Assembly (NCBI GenBank): GCA_002471255.1
Contig: DKPP01000002.1
Location: 300,600-364,599, forward strand
Source of the DNA: Akkermansiaceae bacterium UBA7331
GTDB lineage: Bacteria; Verrucomicrobiota; Verrucomicrobiia; Verrucomicrobiales; Akkermansiaceae
Reading direction: 5' to 3'
Length of the DNA stretch: 64,000 nucleotides
Part shown: one piece after another, positions 34,701-45,300 of the stretch
How the letters are laid out: every line of letters starts with the position of its first letter
Position numbering within the stretch: position 1 is the first letter of the stretch
Position numbers and translations under genes: made by a program
Notes under the pieces: model-generated
Databases searched by the model: none
What the model was told of the DNA's origin: nothing
Seen by the model: only the letters and a program-made list of their open reading frames with translations

Positions 34701-35496
34701 GGCGAATTGAGTTCCAAAAGGCTTCAATTGTTTGGCCGGAAAGGGTGCGTCCTGCTCGGTCTGTGATGGTCACCGAGATCATTACGGGAACTTTCGATTC
34801 CGGATGATTTTCGAAATATTCATCAATGGCAAAAAGAGCCGCTTTGGCATTAAGCGTGTCAAAAATGGTCTCTACCAAGAGTAAATCCGCACCGGCTTCC
34901 AATAGAGCTTTGACTTGGTGATGGTAAGCTCTTTTTAATTGTGAAAAGTTTACCGCACGGAAGCCCGGATCGTTTACATCGGGAGATAGCGAGCAAGTCA
35001 CGGGCATTGGGCCGATAGAGCCGGCTACAAAACGTGGTTTGCCGTCCTGTGATTCAGCTTCATCACAAGCTTGGCGTGCTATTTTTACCGCCTCACGATT
35101 CATTTCGGCAATGAGTTTGTTGAGTTCATCACTTTCAACAACTTCTTCAAAGAAATCTTGGTTTTTTCGGGTGCCTTGAGGAGCATGTTTCCAAAAATAA
35201 TCGTGCTGTCCGATACTTGTTGAACCGAAAGTACAAGTAGAGACAATATCAGCCTGACCAATAGATAAAAAGCGACGGTGGATATCTAATATCTTATCAG
35301 GTTGAGTGATGACCAAAATGTCATTATTGTTTTTTAAATCATTAGGAAACTGAGTCGTATCTGCAAAACGTTCGGCGCGATAATCGCTCTCTTCAAGCTT
35401 AAACTTTTGAAGATTCGTGCCCATAGCACCATCTAAAATAACGATGCGCGAGGAAAGTTGGGATTCTAAATAACAAGGTTTTTGATCTTGGGCCAT
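31729..35496 (-). CDS. metH: Cobalamin-dependent methionine synthase
   Basis: Transfers a methyl group from methyltetrahydrofolate to homocysteine through a cobalamin cofactor. All four modules are present in the usual order over 1255 residues. The homocysteine domain (zinc ligands in GINCALG and VGGCCGTTP) comes first. The pterin-binding domain contains [20 protein letters not shown] and [11 protein letters not shown]. The cobalamin domain has the [10 protein letters not shown] base-off motif. The C-terminal AdoMet reactivation domain has [12 protein letters not shown]. The start at 35496 ([11 protein letters not shown]) is chosen over an in-frame ATG at 35535 with no homologous extension. 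No cobalamin riboswitch was recognised in the short upstream gap. Confidence 0.97.
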   Translation of the reverse strand: MAQDQKPCYLESQLSSRIVILDGAMGTNLQKFKLEESDYRAERFADTTQFPNDLKNNNDILVITQPDKILDIHRRFLSIGQADIVSTCTFGSTSIGQHDYFWKHAPQGTRKNQDFFEEVVESDELNKLIAEMNREAVKIARQACDEAESQDGKPRFVAGSIGPMPVTCSLSPDVNDPGFRAVNFSQLKRAYHHQVKALLEAGADLLLVETIFDTLNAKAALFAIDEYFENHPESKVPVMISVTITDRAGRTLSGQTIEAFWNSIRHTKPFAVGINCALGADLMLPFAEELGRLADCYVSIYPNAGLPNPLSPTGYDQSPEDMAKLMKQYAELGLLNIVGGCCGTTPEHIGAVADAIKNFAPRKVQQEQTHILRLSGYEAYNHTADKNTLFIGERCNVAGSPKFARLIREGNFEEAVQIARQQVDNGAIVLDFCFDDGLIEGVPTMVQFLNLVSSEPDIAKVPFMVDSSKWEVLEAGLQCMQGKGIVNSISLKEGEEEFIKKAKLVKRYGAAVVVMGFDEKGQAANFEDRVRIAKRAYDILVNKVGFPAEDIIFDPNVLTVGTGIAEHANYALDFFKATGWIRQNLPHVHISGGISNVSFAFRGNNPVREAMHSAFLYHATKEGLDMCIVNAGMLEIYDNIAPDRLTLIEDVLFNKNDEATERLTEYAEKLLQTIKGQSAEDNKPVLEWRNQPVGKRLEHALVKGITEFIVSDTEEAFNEAASPLEVIEGPLMDGMKVVGKLFGEGKMFLPQVVKSARVMKQAVAWLTPYIEASKQSASAAGTAVLATVKGDVHDIGKNIVGVVLGCNGFKVIDLGVMTPAETILDAAIEHQADIVALSGLITPSLDEMTHVAAEMQRRGFTIPLMVGGATTSALHTALKIAPHYAGPVIHTEDASQVVPVANKLISQHKEDFVANHKIQQEELRDNYNKKPDKKLLSLAEARQLHWKQAEPPYQAPVPKRLGAIAVGSTNGATCCCCSDGEPRFYISIEELISRINWTPFFHAWDLHGVWSNSKKTFTTKDEHKAEAAESLYKDSLEILDEALRHSRYQARGVIGIFPANKKEDDIIVWDDEKRQTSKAVLLTQRQQEDKEEKARLSLSDFIAPEGSADYVGAVTVSIQGAEAWAKELEGRNDSYRALLVASLADRLVEAFAEVAHEKLRQIWDIPNEQGVRPACGYPSQPDHQEKQTVFELLETTAYTGMTLTESWMMKPASSVCALVFSHPQSSYFSVGEIGKDQQADYQTRKSLKWDKNVKK

Positions 35497-35616
35497 CACG
35501 CGGCAGAATCTACCGCCCAGAGCATTAAGAAACAAGCCTAAATGGCGTCAAAATACAAGGATTTGGTGCCAATTAAAGACATGATGGAGAGAAAAGGTAA
35601 TAAAGCCGATAAAATT

Positions 35617-36270
35617 CTATTTTTCGGCACTTGCGGGGGCAGGCGTAGCTAATGCTTTGAGGATGCCCTCCTTATTCTTTTCAAGAATTTCAGGGAGATG
35701 AAAAACGTTTTCAGGAATGATAGTCGGTTTTTCAATATCAGGTCCCGTCCATGCTAAAGCGATATGATTTGGGCTACCGCTTTCTTTATGTAATATAATG
35801 AGAAGGTAAGCTTTGCCTGCTTCTAAGTGAATAGGCTCAGATATTTGAGACGCTTGGCTAAACCATCCTTTATGGTATGTGAAACCACGAACAAAAGCGA
35901 TGCAGCTCATATCCTTGTCAGAACTATTTTTACTGAGCCATAATTCAGAAGCATCATCCGATGCTAAATGGAATCGATAGTCACCTGTTTTTTCAGGGAC
36001 TATTAATGTAGTAAAACGTTGACCAAATACTTTGGGTACAAATAAATTGGTAAAATCGATTTTCGAGACGATTTTGGCGTGTTGTGGACTTTTTTGATAT
36101 TCTTCGTGACGAGTAAGATCGGCTACATCATTGCCGGCGATATTGAACCAAACTTCTTGTAAAACCCCTTGTTTTTGATCAAGAGGAGACTGTGTCGGTG
36201 ATGGTTCTTCAGCCCAAGAACAGAAGATCATCGACACAAATGCCAAAATTACTGTAGAAAGTTTACTCAT
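35617..36270 (-). CDS. Exported PA14-domain protein
   Basis: A 217-residue exported protein (signal peptide MSKLSTVILAFVSMIFCSWA). One PA14 domain fills about residues 37-190: VLQEVWFNIAGNDVADL, the calcium-side DDASELWLS motif after YRFHLAS, and HIALAWTGP. PA14 domains bind glycans in many secreted proteins, and in the Planctomycetes-Verrucomicrobia they are common single-domain exported proteins. No enzyme domain is attached. It lies 120 bases upstream of metH on the same strand with no evident link. Confidence 0.85.
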   Translation of the reverse strand: MSKLSTVILAFVSMIFCSWAEEPSPTQSPLDQKQGVLQEVWFNIAGNDVADLTRHEEYQKSPQHAKIVSKIDFTNLFVPKVFGQRFTTLIVPEKTGDYRFHLASDDASELWLSKNSSDKDMSCIAFVRGFTYHKGWFSQASQISEPIHLEAGKAYLLIILHKESGSPNHIALAWTGPDIEKPTIIPENVFHLPEILEKNKEGILKALATPAPASAEK

Positions 36271-36312
36271 CGTTGTTAATACTTACGTATAAAACTCGCC
36301 ATTTTTTCACAA

Positions 36313-36588
36313 CTAATTGTCTTTTTTTTCAGAATTGTCATAAGGCTCGTTTTTCTCGCTATCTTCAGCCAGTTTTGCCTTTTTTTCATGACGATTCTGA
36401 TTCCAAACCATCCATACCAATAAAAAAGCTAAAACGCCATAACCTGCAATTTTTCTTACGGTAAAATAGGAAGTTTCTTCTTTTTCTTCCGTCTTGGCAG
36501 GTTCTGACTTTGTCTCAGCCAAACCTTGAGTTGGTGTCATGGCAAAAAAGCAACAGGTCAAAATGTATATAGGACGTAGGAATGACAT
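36313..36588 (-). CDS. Small membrane protein with charged tail
   Basis: A 91-residue protein. The start at 36588 (MSFLRPIYILTCCFFAM) is preferred since the longer frame overlaps the upstream gene. It has a signal peptide or first membrane segment, a Glu/Lys-rich linker, a single membrane segment (ISAGYGVLAFLLVWMV-like, about residues 50-66) and a highly charged Lys/Glu/Asp tail. Function unknown. Five bases separate it from the stop of the redox protein gene upstream, so they are probably co-transcribed. Confidence 0.65.
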   Translation of the reverse strand: MSFLRPIYILTCCFFAMTPTQGLAETKSEPAKTEEKEETSYFTVRKIAGYGVLAFLLVWMVWNQNRHEKKAKLAEDSEKNEPYDNSEKKDN

Positions 36589-36593
36589 AAAGT

Positions 36594-37073
36594 TTACTGT
36601 GGTATGTAAGTGGCTAATAATTTTGCACAATAGGCAACGCAACGTTCGCAAGGGCGATTTGCATAATACGCTTCGGTACGTTCTCCTGGTAGAGCTGATT
36701 CGTTGTTTCGGCTCTCTTCGTTTAAGTCTAAGAGGTCTCTACAATAAATGGATCCAAACTCTGATTTAAATTGCTCGGCAACATCCCTTGTAAGCTGAAA
36801 TATCTTTTCCTTTTCGGTTCTATCGGGTGTGGTGTTTCCATGATGGCAGCCAATAGCCATACTTAAACCACTCAATGCACCACAAATTTCGCGCATTCTA
36901 CCAAATCCTGCTCCAAAAGGTGCGGAGATGAGTAGTGCTTGCTCCTCTGAAAGTCCGCAATGATGAGCGCCTGCTGCAAATACGGATTGAGCACAATTAT
37001 AACCTTGGTGAAAGTAATCCAATGCTTGCACTTCAAGTAAATGCGAAACATTTGTTTCAGAATTATTCATCAT
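36594..37073 (-). CDS. C_GCAxxG_C_C family protein
   Basis: A 159-residue protein of the family named for its Cys pattern: GYNCAQSVFAAGAHHCGL, REICGALSGLSMAIGCHHG and CERCVAYCAKLL carry the conserved cysteines. A redox or metal-binding role is presumed for the family but not established. Its first 11 bases overlap the end of the DedA gene, suggesting translational coupling. Confidence 0.85.
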   Translation of the reverse strand: MMNNSETNVSHLLEVQALDYFHQGYNCAQSVFAAGAHHCGLSEEQALLISAPFGAGFGRMREICGALSGLSMAIGCHHGNTTPDRTEKEKIFQLTRDVAEQFKSEFGSIYCRDLLDLNEESRNNESALPGERTEAYYANRPCERCVAYCAKLLATYIPQ

Positions 37074-37728
37074 CCGTAGTGGTGGCTGGGGCTTCCTTTG
37101 GAGATTTTTTATCCGTCAATTTCAGCATTAAAATATAAAGGACAGCCAAAATACCAACGGCAACAATTAGAGGGAGACTCTCTCCTTTAACTGTTTCAAT
37201 GAGCTTTTCAGGGCTATCCAAAAGATCAGGATGTTGTTGGCCCACACGATGCCCGTACCATGCTAATACCCAGCACCAGATAAATGCGCCGATTGTGGTG
37301 ATAATGGAAAAAATGGTGAAGTTCATTTTCACAATGCCGGCAGGAATGGAAATTAAATGTCGGATCACGGGAAGTAATCGAGCAAAAAAGACGCCTGACA
37401 CTTCATATCGTTGCAGGAAGACTTCGGCCTTTTCCACTTTTTTAGGGGGCATGAAGAAATATTTACCCCATTTCATAACCATGGGGCGTCCAACGGCTCG
37501 TGCAACTAAATAGGTGATCGCTGAGCCTAACCATGAACCAAAAGTGCCTGATATGACCACGCCCCAAAAACTCATTTGCCCCTGAGCTGCTAAAATAGCG
37601 GCAGGTGGAATGACGACTTCACTAGGTACGGGGAAAATGGAACTTTCCATTGCCATCAGGATAATGACTCCTAGGTATTCCCATTCTTTTACCCAGGACA
37701 TCCATGTTACTATTAAGTCGTGGAGCAT
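37063..37728 (-). CDS. DedA-family membrane protein
   Basis: A 221-residue inner-membrane protein with the VTT/DedA signatures: VPVPSEVVIPPAAI-like segment, FGSWLGSAITYLVARAVGRP and the reentrant FFARLLPVIRHLISIPAGIVKM. Members act in undecaprenyl-phosphate or phospholipid flipping and in membrane potential homeostasis. It is divergent from lpxB with about 115 bases between, and heads the three-gene group running to 36313. Confidence 0.92.
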   Translation of the reverse strand: MLHDLIVTWMSWVKEWEYLGVIILMAMESSIFPVPSEVVIPPAAILAAQGQMSFWGVVISGTFGSWLGSAITYLVARAVGRPMVMKWGKYFFMPPKKVEKAEVFLQRYEVSGVFFARLLPVIRHLISIPAGIVKMNFTIFSIITTIGAFIWCWVLAWYGHRVGQQHPDLLDSPEKLIETVKGESLPLIVAVGILAVLYILMLKLTDKKSPKEAPATTTDDE

Positions 37729-37774
37729 AACGCAGTTTATATGGCATGAATTTTATTTGATGGAAAGTCTTTTA

Positions 37775-37803
37775 TTGCGATTGCGTCATAGAATTTGTAT
37801 CTT
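37775..37803 (+). promoter_or_regulatory. Candidate promoter of lpxB
   Basis: TTGCGA (37775-37780) and TATCTT (37798-37803) with a 17-base spacer, about 40 bases before the lpxB start. Each box matches the consensus at four of six positions, so this is tentative. Confidence 0.25.
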
Positions 37804-37843
37804 ATGTGAGGAGAAAATTAGATAGGAAATCAATCATCACCTT

Positions 37844-38965
37844 ATGAATATATATATCGTAGCCGGAGAAAAGAGTGGGGACATTCATGGTTCCTTAATG
37901 TTGAGGCATTTGACGGAAATGTTGCCTCAAGCTCGTATTCAAGGTTTGGGTGGTGAAAGTATGCATGCTTTGTGTCCTGAGATTGAGAATTGGGCTGATG
38001 AAGCCGCCGTTATCGGGTTCGTAGAAGTAATTAAAAAGTACGGTTGGTTTCGTAAACGCTTTTTGGAGCTTTTGTCTAAAATCGAAAAAGATCAGCCGGA
38101 TTGCCTTATTCTAATAGATTATCCCGGTTTTAACTTGCGCATGGCAAATAAGGTGCGACAAGTTAGCCCTCATACGAAAATTATTTATTTCATTTCTCCT
38201 CAAGTTTGGGCATGGCATCGTGGTCGTATTCCTAAAATGGCACAGACCCTTGATTATATGATGTGCATTTTCCCCTTTGAGGCTCCTTTATTCCAAGATG
38301 CCGGTTTGCCTACGAAATTCGTAGGGCACCCATTGGTTGATGAAATCAAAGATTTAAAAATTCACTGTCAACGAGACGCTCAATTGATAGGACTTTTCCC
38401 CGGTAGCCGAAATAGGGAAATTGATCGACACTTCCCCGTATTATTAGAGGTGATCCGTGAGATGAGCAAGACCCAGTCAGATGTGAAATTTGAAACTGCC
38501 GCATCGAATCAAAAGCTTGCCGACAGAATGAAGGATATGGCGATTAAAGCTCGTATCCCACTTGAAGTAGTCAATATTACGATAGGTCGCTATCATGAAT
38601 TGATGGATCGAGCCTGCGTCGGAGTTGTGGCGTCCGGCACTGCTACTATGGAGGCGGCACTACATGGCATGCCTTATATGTTGGTTTATAAAGTTCCTGC
38701 ATTAACTTACCTGATGGCCAAAATGTTGGTGAAAATCCCACATATCGGTATGGTTAACATCTTGGCTCAAAGAGAGGTCGTCAAAGAATTGATTCAGAAT
38801 GATTTTACTCCTGAGCAAGTAATAGCTGAGATCGAAAGACTAATGTGCCCGCTTGAAAGACAAAAATTAAGCGATGAGATGAAAGCCGCCGCTGATTTGC
38901 TAGGAGAAGGTGGCGCTGCCAAAGTAGCTGCCGAAACAATCGTAACGGTGCTACAAGGAGCTTAA
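37844..38965 (+). CDS. lpxB: Lipid-A-disaccharide synthase
   Basis: Glycosyltransferase (GT19) that joins UDP-2,3-diacylglucosamine and lipid X at the inner membrane to make the lipid A disaccharide. Full length at 373 residues. Motifs: VAGEKSGDIHGSLM, GLGGESMHA, GFVEVIKKYG, YFISPQVWAWHRGRI, FVGHPLVDE, GLFPGSRNREI and ASGTATMEAAL. Its presence shows the organism makes lipid A. The membrane nuclease gene starts 3 bases after its stop and shares its transcript. Confidence 0.96.
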   Translation: MNIYIVAGEKSGDIHGSLMLRHLTEMLPQARIQGLGGESMHALCPEIENWADEAAVIGFVEVIKKYGWFRKRFLELLSKIEKDQPDCLILIDYPGFNLRMANKVRQVSPHTKIIYFISPQVWAWHRGRIPKMAQTLDYMMCIFPFEAPLFQDAGLPTKFVGHPLVDEIKDLKIHCQRDAQLIGLFPGSRNREIDRHFPVLLEVIREMSKTQSDVKFETAASNQKLADRMKDMAIKARIPLEVVNITIGRYHELMDRACVGVVASGTATMEAALHGMPYMLVYKVPALTYLMAKMLVKIPHIGMVNILAQREVVKELIQNDFTPEQVIAEIERLMCPLERQKLSDEMKAAADLLGEGGAAKVAAETIVTVLQGA

Positions 38966-38968
38966 CTC

Positions 38969-39688
38969 ATGCCTGCTGCTAAGACATCTACAAAGGCACC
39001 TGCCAAAAGGAGAACTAAAGCTTCGGCAAGTGCTAAGCCAAAAGCGTCTAAAGCTAAAGCGGCATCAAAAACGCCGATTAGAAAAAGAGCGACTAAGAAA
39101 TCCGTTTCCGGACAATCTATAGGCGACCCTAAAAAATATCTGGCTAAAGAATATAATAAGATGGCGCGATCTTTGCCTCAATGGGCTAAAGGGATTTTAG
39201 CTGCCATCGTATTGATTGCATCACTTTCTTTTTATTTTTATTCAGAGGGTTTTGATATCTATCCCAATAAAGATGCTTCTGAGTATCTATGTACCAAAGT
39301 AGTAGATGGCGATACGATTCATTTAAAATCATCAGATTCCGATAATGTATTAAAAATTCGTTTGTATGGAATTGATGCCCCGGAAAGATCTCAAAAGTTT
39401 GGCTCGCAATCGACGCAAGCCATGAAAGAGTATGTTTTAAATAAAAAGGTCAAACTCGATAAAGTAAACGAAGACCGATATGGTAGAATAGTCGGTAAAA
39501 TTTATTCCGATGGTGTCTATGTGAATCTTGATATGATTAAAAATGGTTATGCTTGGCATTATGATCATTATTCTCAAGATTCCGATTTAAAAAAAGCGCA
39601 ACAAAATGCGAAAGATAAAAAGCTAGGATTGTGGTCTGATAAGTCCACCCCTCAAGAACCTTGGCGTTATCGAAAGTCTCAGAATTGA
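38969..39688 (+). CDS. Membrane-anchored thermonuclease with a histone-like tail
   Basis: A 239-residue protein of three parts. Residues 2-45 are almost wholly Lys, Ala, Ser, Thr and Arg, resembling histone H1-type DNA-binding tails. A single membrane segment lies at about 74-92. A staphylococcal-nuclease domain (about 105-235) follows with catalytic residues in RLYGIDAPER (Arg and Glu), the metal Asp in VVDGDTIHL and YGRIVGKIY (second Arg). The expected topology puts the basic tail in the cytoplasm and the nuclease outside. A ribosome site (AGGAG) in the end of lpxB serves its ATG. Confidence 0.88.
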   Translation: MPAAKTSTKAPAKRRTKASASAKPKASKAKAASKTPIRKRATKKSVSGQSIGDPKKYLAKEYNKMARSLPQWAKGILAAIVLIASLSFYFYSEGFDIYPNKDASEYLCTKVVDGDTIHLKSSDSDNVLKIRLYGIDAPERSQKFGSQSTQAMKEYVLNKKVKLDKVNEDRYGRIVGKIYSDGVYVNLDMIKNGYAWHYDHYSQDSDLKKAQQNAKDKKLGLWSDKSTPQEPWRYRKSQN

Positions 39689-39930
39689 TTTTAGGCAGAA
39701 TCTAGCCCTTATTTTGATCTAAAACTGTGTGCTAATCCGATGGATTGTATAATCCATATTGTACTGAATAACGAAATAATTATTGCCAATATGCACATAA
39801 AAGTACTATCTTAGGATATCTTTCAATGGCGTAAGCGTATATTGCTAGCTCTAATAGGCAGTATTAGAGGAATTTTCGATTATTCTTCGTAAAAGGTAAT
39901 CGTCCTGTGAAGATAAACTAAGATAATACT

Positions 39931-40734
39931 ATGAATAAATTGCAGAAAATTTGCGGAGTTCTTTTTTTCGCTCAAAGTATATGTTATGCAGAAAATGTAG
40001 ATCTGAAATTGAGCCCTAAAGATGCTGAAATAATCTATTTTCTCATTAAAGATTCCACAGATGAGAAAAAGAAAGATAAATATCATTATGTAATGGATCG
40101 ATACGGTCTTGTCGAACTTGTTTTCAATAAATATAAGGATAGCGACAATACTCTTGATTTGAGATCGTGGAAGGATATTAACAAATACCTCATGAAATTA
40201 ATTAATGCCAATGAAGATTATTTCAAGAGCATGGAGAAATCCGAAGGTAAAGTTGATACTGATAAAAAGCTAGATGAAATTAAATCTAAATTTCAAATCA
40301 AAGATGAAATAAATATAGGTAAGTCTTCTTATAGACAAGTTGAAGAATTCTTGATCGCATTTAGCATCATGAATCTTTATAACCGTGTATATAAAAATCG
40401 GTTTTTATCGCGAGTAGAACAAGAAAACCTCTCAAAAAATCTTTTGAAGTACTTTGATTCACTTAAATTTGAAACGGACGGTGTTCGACAACTTATTAAC
40501 AATAAAAATAAAATAGAGGACGTTGATATTCGCTTCAATTATGGAGACTACGCACGATCTATCGAAATCACCGTTGAGTCATTAATATCGGATAATGGTA
40601 TCACATCAGGTGAACAATTTTTAAAAACATGTGTTGAAATATTTGATTTGAAAAATCTCAATTTAGAAGATTTAAAAAAATTGTTAAATGAAGAGGAGCA
40701 AAAAGTAAAAAACCCCGATGAAGTGAAGAAATAA
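39931..40734 (+). CDS. Exported helical protein, unknown (islet gene)
   Basis: A 267-residue protein with a signal peptide (MNKLQKICGVLFFAQSICYA) and a mature part that is hydrophilic, strongly charged and mostly helical, including SYRQVEEFLIAFSIMNLYNR and LSRVEQENLSKNLLKYF. No family recognised. AT-rich compared with lpxB. It is 69 bases upstream of the type-D membrane gene, so this could be one cassette like those at 9.3-24.9 kb. Unlike the upstream partners there, its frame is intact and it has its own signal peptide rather than an Rhs junction. Confidence 0.65.
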   Translation: MNKLQKICGVLFFAQSICYAENVDLKLSPKDAEIIYFLIKDSTDEKKKDKYHYVMDRYGLVELVFNKYKDSDNTLDLRSWKDINKYLMKLINANEDYFKSMEKSEGKVDTDKKLDEIKSKFQIKDEINIGKSSYRQVEEFLIAFSIMNLYNRVYKNRFLSRVEQENLSKNLLKYFDSLKFETDGVRQLINNKNKIEDVDIRFNYGDYARSIEITVESLISDNGITSGEQFLKTCVEIFDLKNLNLEDLKKLLNEEEQKVKNPDEVKK

Positions 40735-40803
40735 AGTAGGTAAGTAATACTATTTGTCTTTTTGTGGATTTACATAACAACGATATTAATTGCTACGTGA
40801 TAT

Positions 40804-41562
40804 ATGATTGTAAGAAATTGTGATATTTTCCCGGTTAAAGTAATATTTGATGATGGAGAGAGTGTAAAATTATATCCGGGTAGGGAAGTGTGTGGCGGCG
40901 TGAGAAAAGTGGACAAAATATTGAGTTGCTTCAACAAAGAATTGCCAGTGCCTGAAATAAGCAAAACACGAAATGATCTTTGCCTTGTTAACATTTATAA
41001 CGAAAAATTTGGTGTAGCTAAAACATTGGCATTTGGTCTATTGTTTCTTATATTTTTTATAACAGTTAATGAGCCAACGAAAAATGCAATGTCTCTAGGT
41101 GTATTTTCACTTGTAGTATTTACTCTAACTTTAAGTGTTTATTTTGTTAATGGATTGTGGCCCCAATTAACTTTTATCGCTAATATGGAATATAATACGA
41201 AAATTATTAGAAATATGAGTGGTAGATATGGTTTTTTTGATAAGGCTAAATATAGATTATATTGGTCCATTTTTTGCTTATTACTTATGTTATCTACATT
41301 AATACTCAAAGTGCTAAAAATAGATTTCATGAATCATCTTATCGAGATTGCTTGTTATGGAGCCTTCATACCAGCATTAATGATTGGTCTCTGTCCTGTT
41401 TGTCTAATCAATTTTCAAGCTAAGCGTATGATTCGTCATTATCATCAAGATGCATATTACACGTTTCTTATGGGGCAAAAATATCTGTATCCAATCATGA
41501 GTTTGTCGATAATTATGTGGTATCATTTTGTTATTTTTTTAGATCCATCTCGCCATTGGTAA
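40804..41562 (+). CDS. Type-D multi-pass membrane protein, copy 2
   Basis: A 252-residue paralog of 20796-21545. The soluble N-terminal domain (MIVRNCDIFPVKVIFDDGES, KTRNDLCLVNIYNEKFG) is highly conserved; the later hydrophobic segments are less so, though TLS-YFVNG and PQLTFIAN-type stretches align. Being on the opposite strand 20 kb from copy 1, it indicates movement of cassette genes between loci. Function unknown; putative immunity protein by relation to copy 1. Confidence 0.72.
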   Translation: MIVRNCDIFPVKVIFDDGESVKLYPGREVCGGVRKVDKILSCFNKELPVPEISKTRNDLCLVNIYNEKFGVAKTLAFGLLFLIFFITVNEPTKNAMSLGVFSLVVFTLTLSVYFVNGLWPQLTFIANMEYNTKIIRNMSGRYGFFDKAKYRLYWSIFCLLLMLSTLILKVLKIDFMNHLIEIACYGAFIPALMIGLCPVCLINFQAKRMIRHYHQDAYYTFLMGQKYLYPIMSLSIIMWYHFVIFLDPSRHW

Positions 41563-41702
41563 TTAGAAAAAATTGATAAATCTTTTAATGAAATTTGTTT
41601 TGTCTCAACTTCGATCAGTTATGTACTATCAATATCACATCCTACCATTTTCTGGATCAATGCCTGCATCCGGTTTTAATTAATTTAAACTCTGATTATA
41701 AT

Positions 41703-42137
41703 ATGAACACGCTTCCCTCTAAAGAAGATATCAATGACGGAACTCTAGATGGAGATTATGCCGAAAGGAATTTTTATGGTAAAAATATTCACGAGGCAGC
41801 ACAGCTTTTTTTTGAGTCCTCGGAGTATTATGCAGAGGATTTTTTATGGATGAAAGATAAGGGTTTCGTTTTTTATTTTCCTAGTGTGGAACCTTATCTT
41901 TTATCTGATGAAAGTGATAATGACTACGAATGCATTAGTCCATTATTGTCAGCTATTGATTTTAAACTTAAATATAGTCCAGCAGCCATAGATCAAATCT
42001 CAGATGTTATTCTTCGTATTTTAATTTACATTCTTAATAATCTTGAAAAATTTGATATGCTAGATGAGCTGTGGGGGGATTGCCCCGGTAAAATTCAGAA
42101 TCTCATTGACCGGATAAAAAGCAGACAATGCAATTAG
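41703..42137 (+). CDS. Small acidic cytoplasmic protein, immunity-like
   Basis: A 144-residue protein without signal or membrane segments. The ATG at 41703 is used because the longer frame to 41595 has a poor, non-conserved extension. The core ERNFYGKNIHEAAQLFFES and YYAEDFLWMKDKGFVFYFPS resembles small uncharacterised proteins found near polymorphic toxins, which share an F-Y-x-K/EA-LF opening followed by an aromatic-rich strand. I cannot name the family with certainty. Third gene of the 39.9-42.1 kb islet. Confidence 0.62.
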   Translation: MNTLPSKEDINDGTLDGDYAERNFYGKNIHEAAQLFFESSEYYAEDFLWMKDKGFVFYFPSVEPYLLSDESDNDYECISPLLSAIDFKLKYSPAAIDQISDVILRILIYILNNLEKFDMLDELWGDCPGKIQNLIDRIKSRQCN

Positions 42138-42311
42138 CTATTATATTTCTCGAGAAATAATTGGTTTCTTTGTTGTTATTATCGTATTGCTTAGAAGATT
42201 GTTACCTATCTAATTTTTGGTTTCTGTCATCTTTATGATAGTATGGCGAATCTGCTTGCTTTCCCCTATCTTTAGTAAATGATTAGTACATAAATTTTAA
42301 AATTTACTCTT

Positions 42312-45300
42312 ATGAAAATTTCAAAAAGTGCTGCAGTGATTTTATGCGGGATGTGCTTGTGTTCGTCTGTTTTTGCAGAGATACGTCTGGATGCGGACAG
42401 GCAAAACTGTATTTATTGGGAAAATTGTGATAGATCATATATTTTACGATTTGATCGAGCTATGGTTCCTCCTGATCAAGTGGGTAAACCGGTGCGTTCG
42501 GGATTGTTAGTGATTGAACCCAATGTAGATTATAAAGCCGTATGGTTGACGTCTAATTCTATGGAAATTAATTTCCCTAAAGGTTTGCCGTTCCGCAAAG
42601 AGGTGAAGATGAGTTTATCTAAGGATGCGACTTATGCGGATGGTACAAAGGAGGGGTTAAATTTTAATAAGGCACTTGGAGTTTATCAAATACTTCCTGT
42701 TTTGGTTACGAATCAAAAGGGAGAGAGCAATCAATACGAAAGCATCAATACTAAAGAACCATTGTATATCTTTCTTGGGCAAGATGCACCGGAAATTACG
42801 AAAAGTCACATTGAAAAAAGCATTTATGCGGGATGTTGGGTTAATGCCAGTTCCTTTATCTTTGATTTAAAAAGGTTAAAAATAAGCGATATAAAAAACA
42901 ATCCCGATCTTCTACAAGTATATAAAGAGATGTTGCCTTCTCTCGGTTTGTCCGAAGAAGAATTTGATAACATGCCTCTTCAATCAAATACAACTTGCTA
43001 CCGATTGGATATTTCAGAAAATGATGATTTATATGGTGATTATAATTTGCGTCTAGCGATCCCTAATATGGGAGCTTATTCCGAAACGAATAAAAAGTAT
43101 GCAGACCGTTATGTTCAATTAGGACGGGGTATACCATATCAATTCAATACCGATGTAGATCGGGAAGGGGATCAAGATGTGTATCGTTTGTCTTGGGCAA
43201 TTCCCATTCAGATAAAAGATATTAATCAGTATGCTAAAAATAATTTAGAATTGCGATTGCAACGCTCAAAAAAAACCTTAGTTTTTGATGATAAGAAAAA
43301 TATTTTCGTCGGTAAGGTTAAGGATGCTAAAACGAATAAAATGATTAATGTCGAAGTCTCTTGTAGTTTGACAAAAGACGATAAACTCAATAATGAAAAA
43401 GGCATCCGTTCTTTATCATTTAAAGTGAAGCCTGAAAGTTTGATGGAGGAATTGTACCTTACGTCAAAGCAGAGAGTTAATTCGTTTACTGAATCACTAA
43501 GGGAGTCCTATAATACTTGGAAACTTAATTTGCTAATACCGGATGCCGGTATTAATTTAGGAAACAATGGAGTGATGTCAAAAGGGTCTAAATCTGTGAG
43601 GTCTTCCGTTGTCGGGATTGATAAAATTACATATCGTGTAATCCGCATCAAGCCATCAACTAATGATTCTAAGGCTTATGATGCACTCGCGTATAATTTG
43701 TATGAGCAAGATTATTCGCCCTATGACTACGGTAATGAAAAAGATAAAAAAATTCTCGCTTCCATTGAGGATTTAACTATTGGTGAGCAATTTGAGTTTA
43801 TTAAAACTCCTGAATCAAAAGGTGAAAGCTCTAAATATGAGACAATAGAATTAACCTTGGATGATTTGGTGGGAGGATCCGCCCCTAAGGGGATGTATTT
43901 CATTGATGTGCAAAATTCGTTTAGTCCGCAAAGTCAGCAATCTGTAGATTTTTATGGTATGGATGATTTAGAATCTCGGCCTCAGACTGGTACTCAAGCG
44001 AAAGGGATAGTAAGTCAATCTCTAGTGCAACTTACTGATTTAGGGTTGTTAGCAAAGATTACCGGAACAAACGGCTTTTTTTATGCCTATTCGTTGAATA
44101 CAGCCTTACCTTTAAAAAATGCTCAATTAAGTTTTATTAATAAGGAAGGGGATGTTTTAAGTACGGAAAAAATGACAGATGGAACTTGCATGGTAACTTT
44201 ACCCAAGGGAGGAGTTTATGTGAGATGTACGGAGTTATCTGATCAAGGACAAGTAGTGGATCAATATTTGATGCCTATTGTTAATGATGCAGGAAGTGTT
44301 TATGCCGGTTCAAATATCGAGACAGTAGGAGGTGCTTGGGAAAGTATAGGATTAAATCCAAATGAATGGGCTATTCCCAAAGTATTGATGTTTAGTGATA
44401 GAGAGTTGTATCGTCCTAGCGAAACAATGCATTTAAAAGGTATTGTCCGAGATTTGAAAGATAACAAAATTTTGTTACCAAAAGCTGAAAGTGTCGACAT
44501 ATCGATCATAGATGACCAAAGCAATACGGAAATTTGGAAAGAAACTTTACCCATAGATAAAAATGGGGCATTTAATTTTAATTACACTTTCCCATCATCA
44601 AAGGTTGGTTCGTATGGTGTTCAAGCTAAGTTAAACGGAGTGGAAGTGCCGGATTTGAGTAAATACAAATCAGGAGAGGATAATGAGTGGTTTCAGAAAA
44701 ATTTAATAAGTTCCATGACTCAGTTTGATCATCATGTAAGTGTGCAAGAATTTAAGCGTAATGAATTTGAAATTAAACCAAAGCTAGTTCTTGGTAAGCC
44801 AGGTGACAAAACGTTGGAACTGACTGCATCCGCAATAAATTTTTCGGGCGTGCCCGTTTCTAATGGTGAGGTACGATGGTATAAACAAGAGCGTGCGACT
44901 AACTTTTACCCTAAAAATTATAAAGACTATTTCTTTGGTGATCACACATCCACCGATTACGGATATTGGAGAACTTATTATGGCTATTCCAATGGCTATT
45001 GGGGTAGTAGTAACGATGCCATGTTAGAAGGCGTTTTAGATTTGGACGGAAAAATCACTAAAAAATGGAAAATAGATGATGATAATCCATTAAAGATTAA
45101 AAACATCAAGGTAGATACTTTTGTTACTAACCTTAATAAGCAAAGATTAAAAGCTAGTGATCGTGGTGTATATTACCCATCAAACGTATTCGTAGGCATC
45201 AAATCAGATGATGTGATCGCCGGTCAAAATACGAAATTCGACCTATCGCTAGTAGGTATTACTCCTGAGGAAAAAGTTTATACAAAAGGTGATTTGCCTT

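Noticed and set aside
35497..35616. Cobalamin riboswitch before metH
   Set aside because: Only 120 bases are available and no B12-box-like element was seen.
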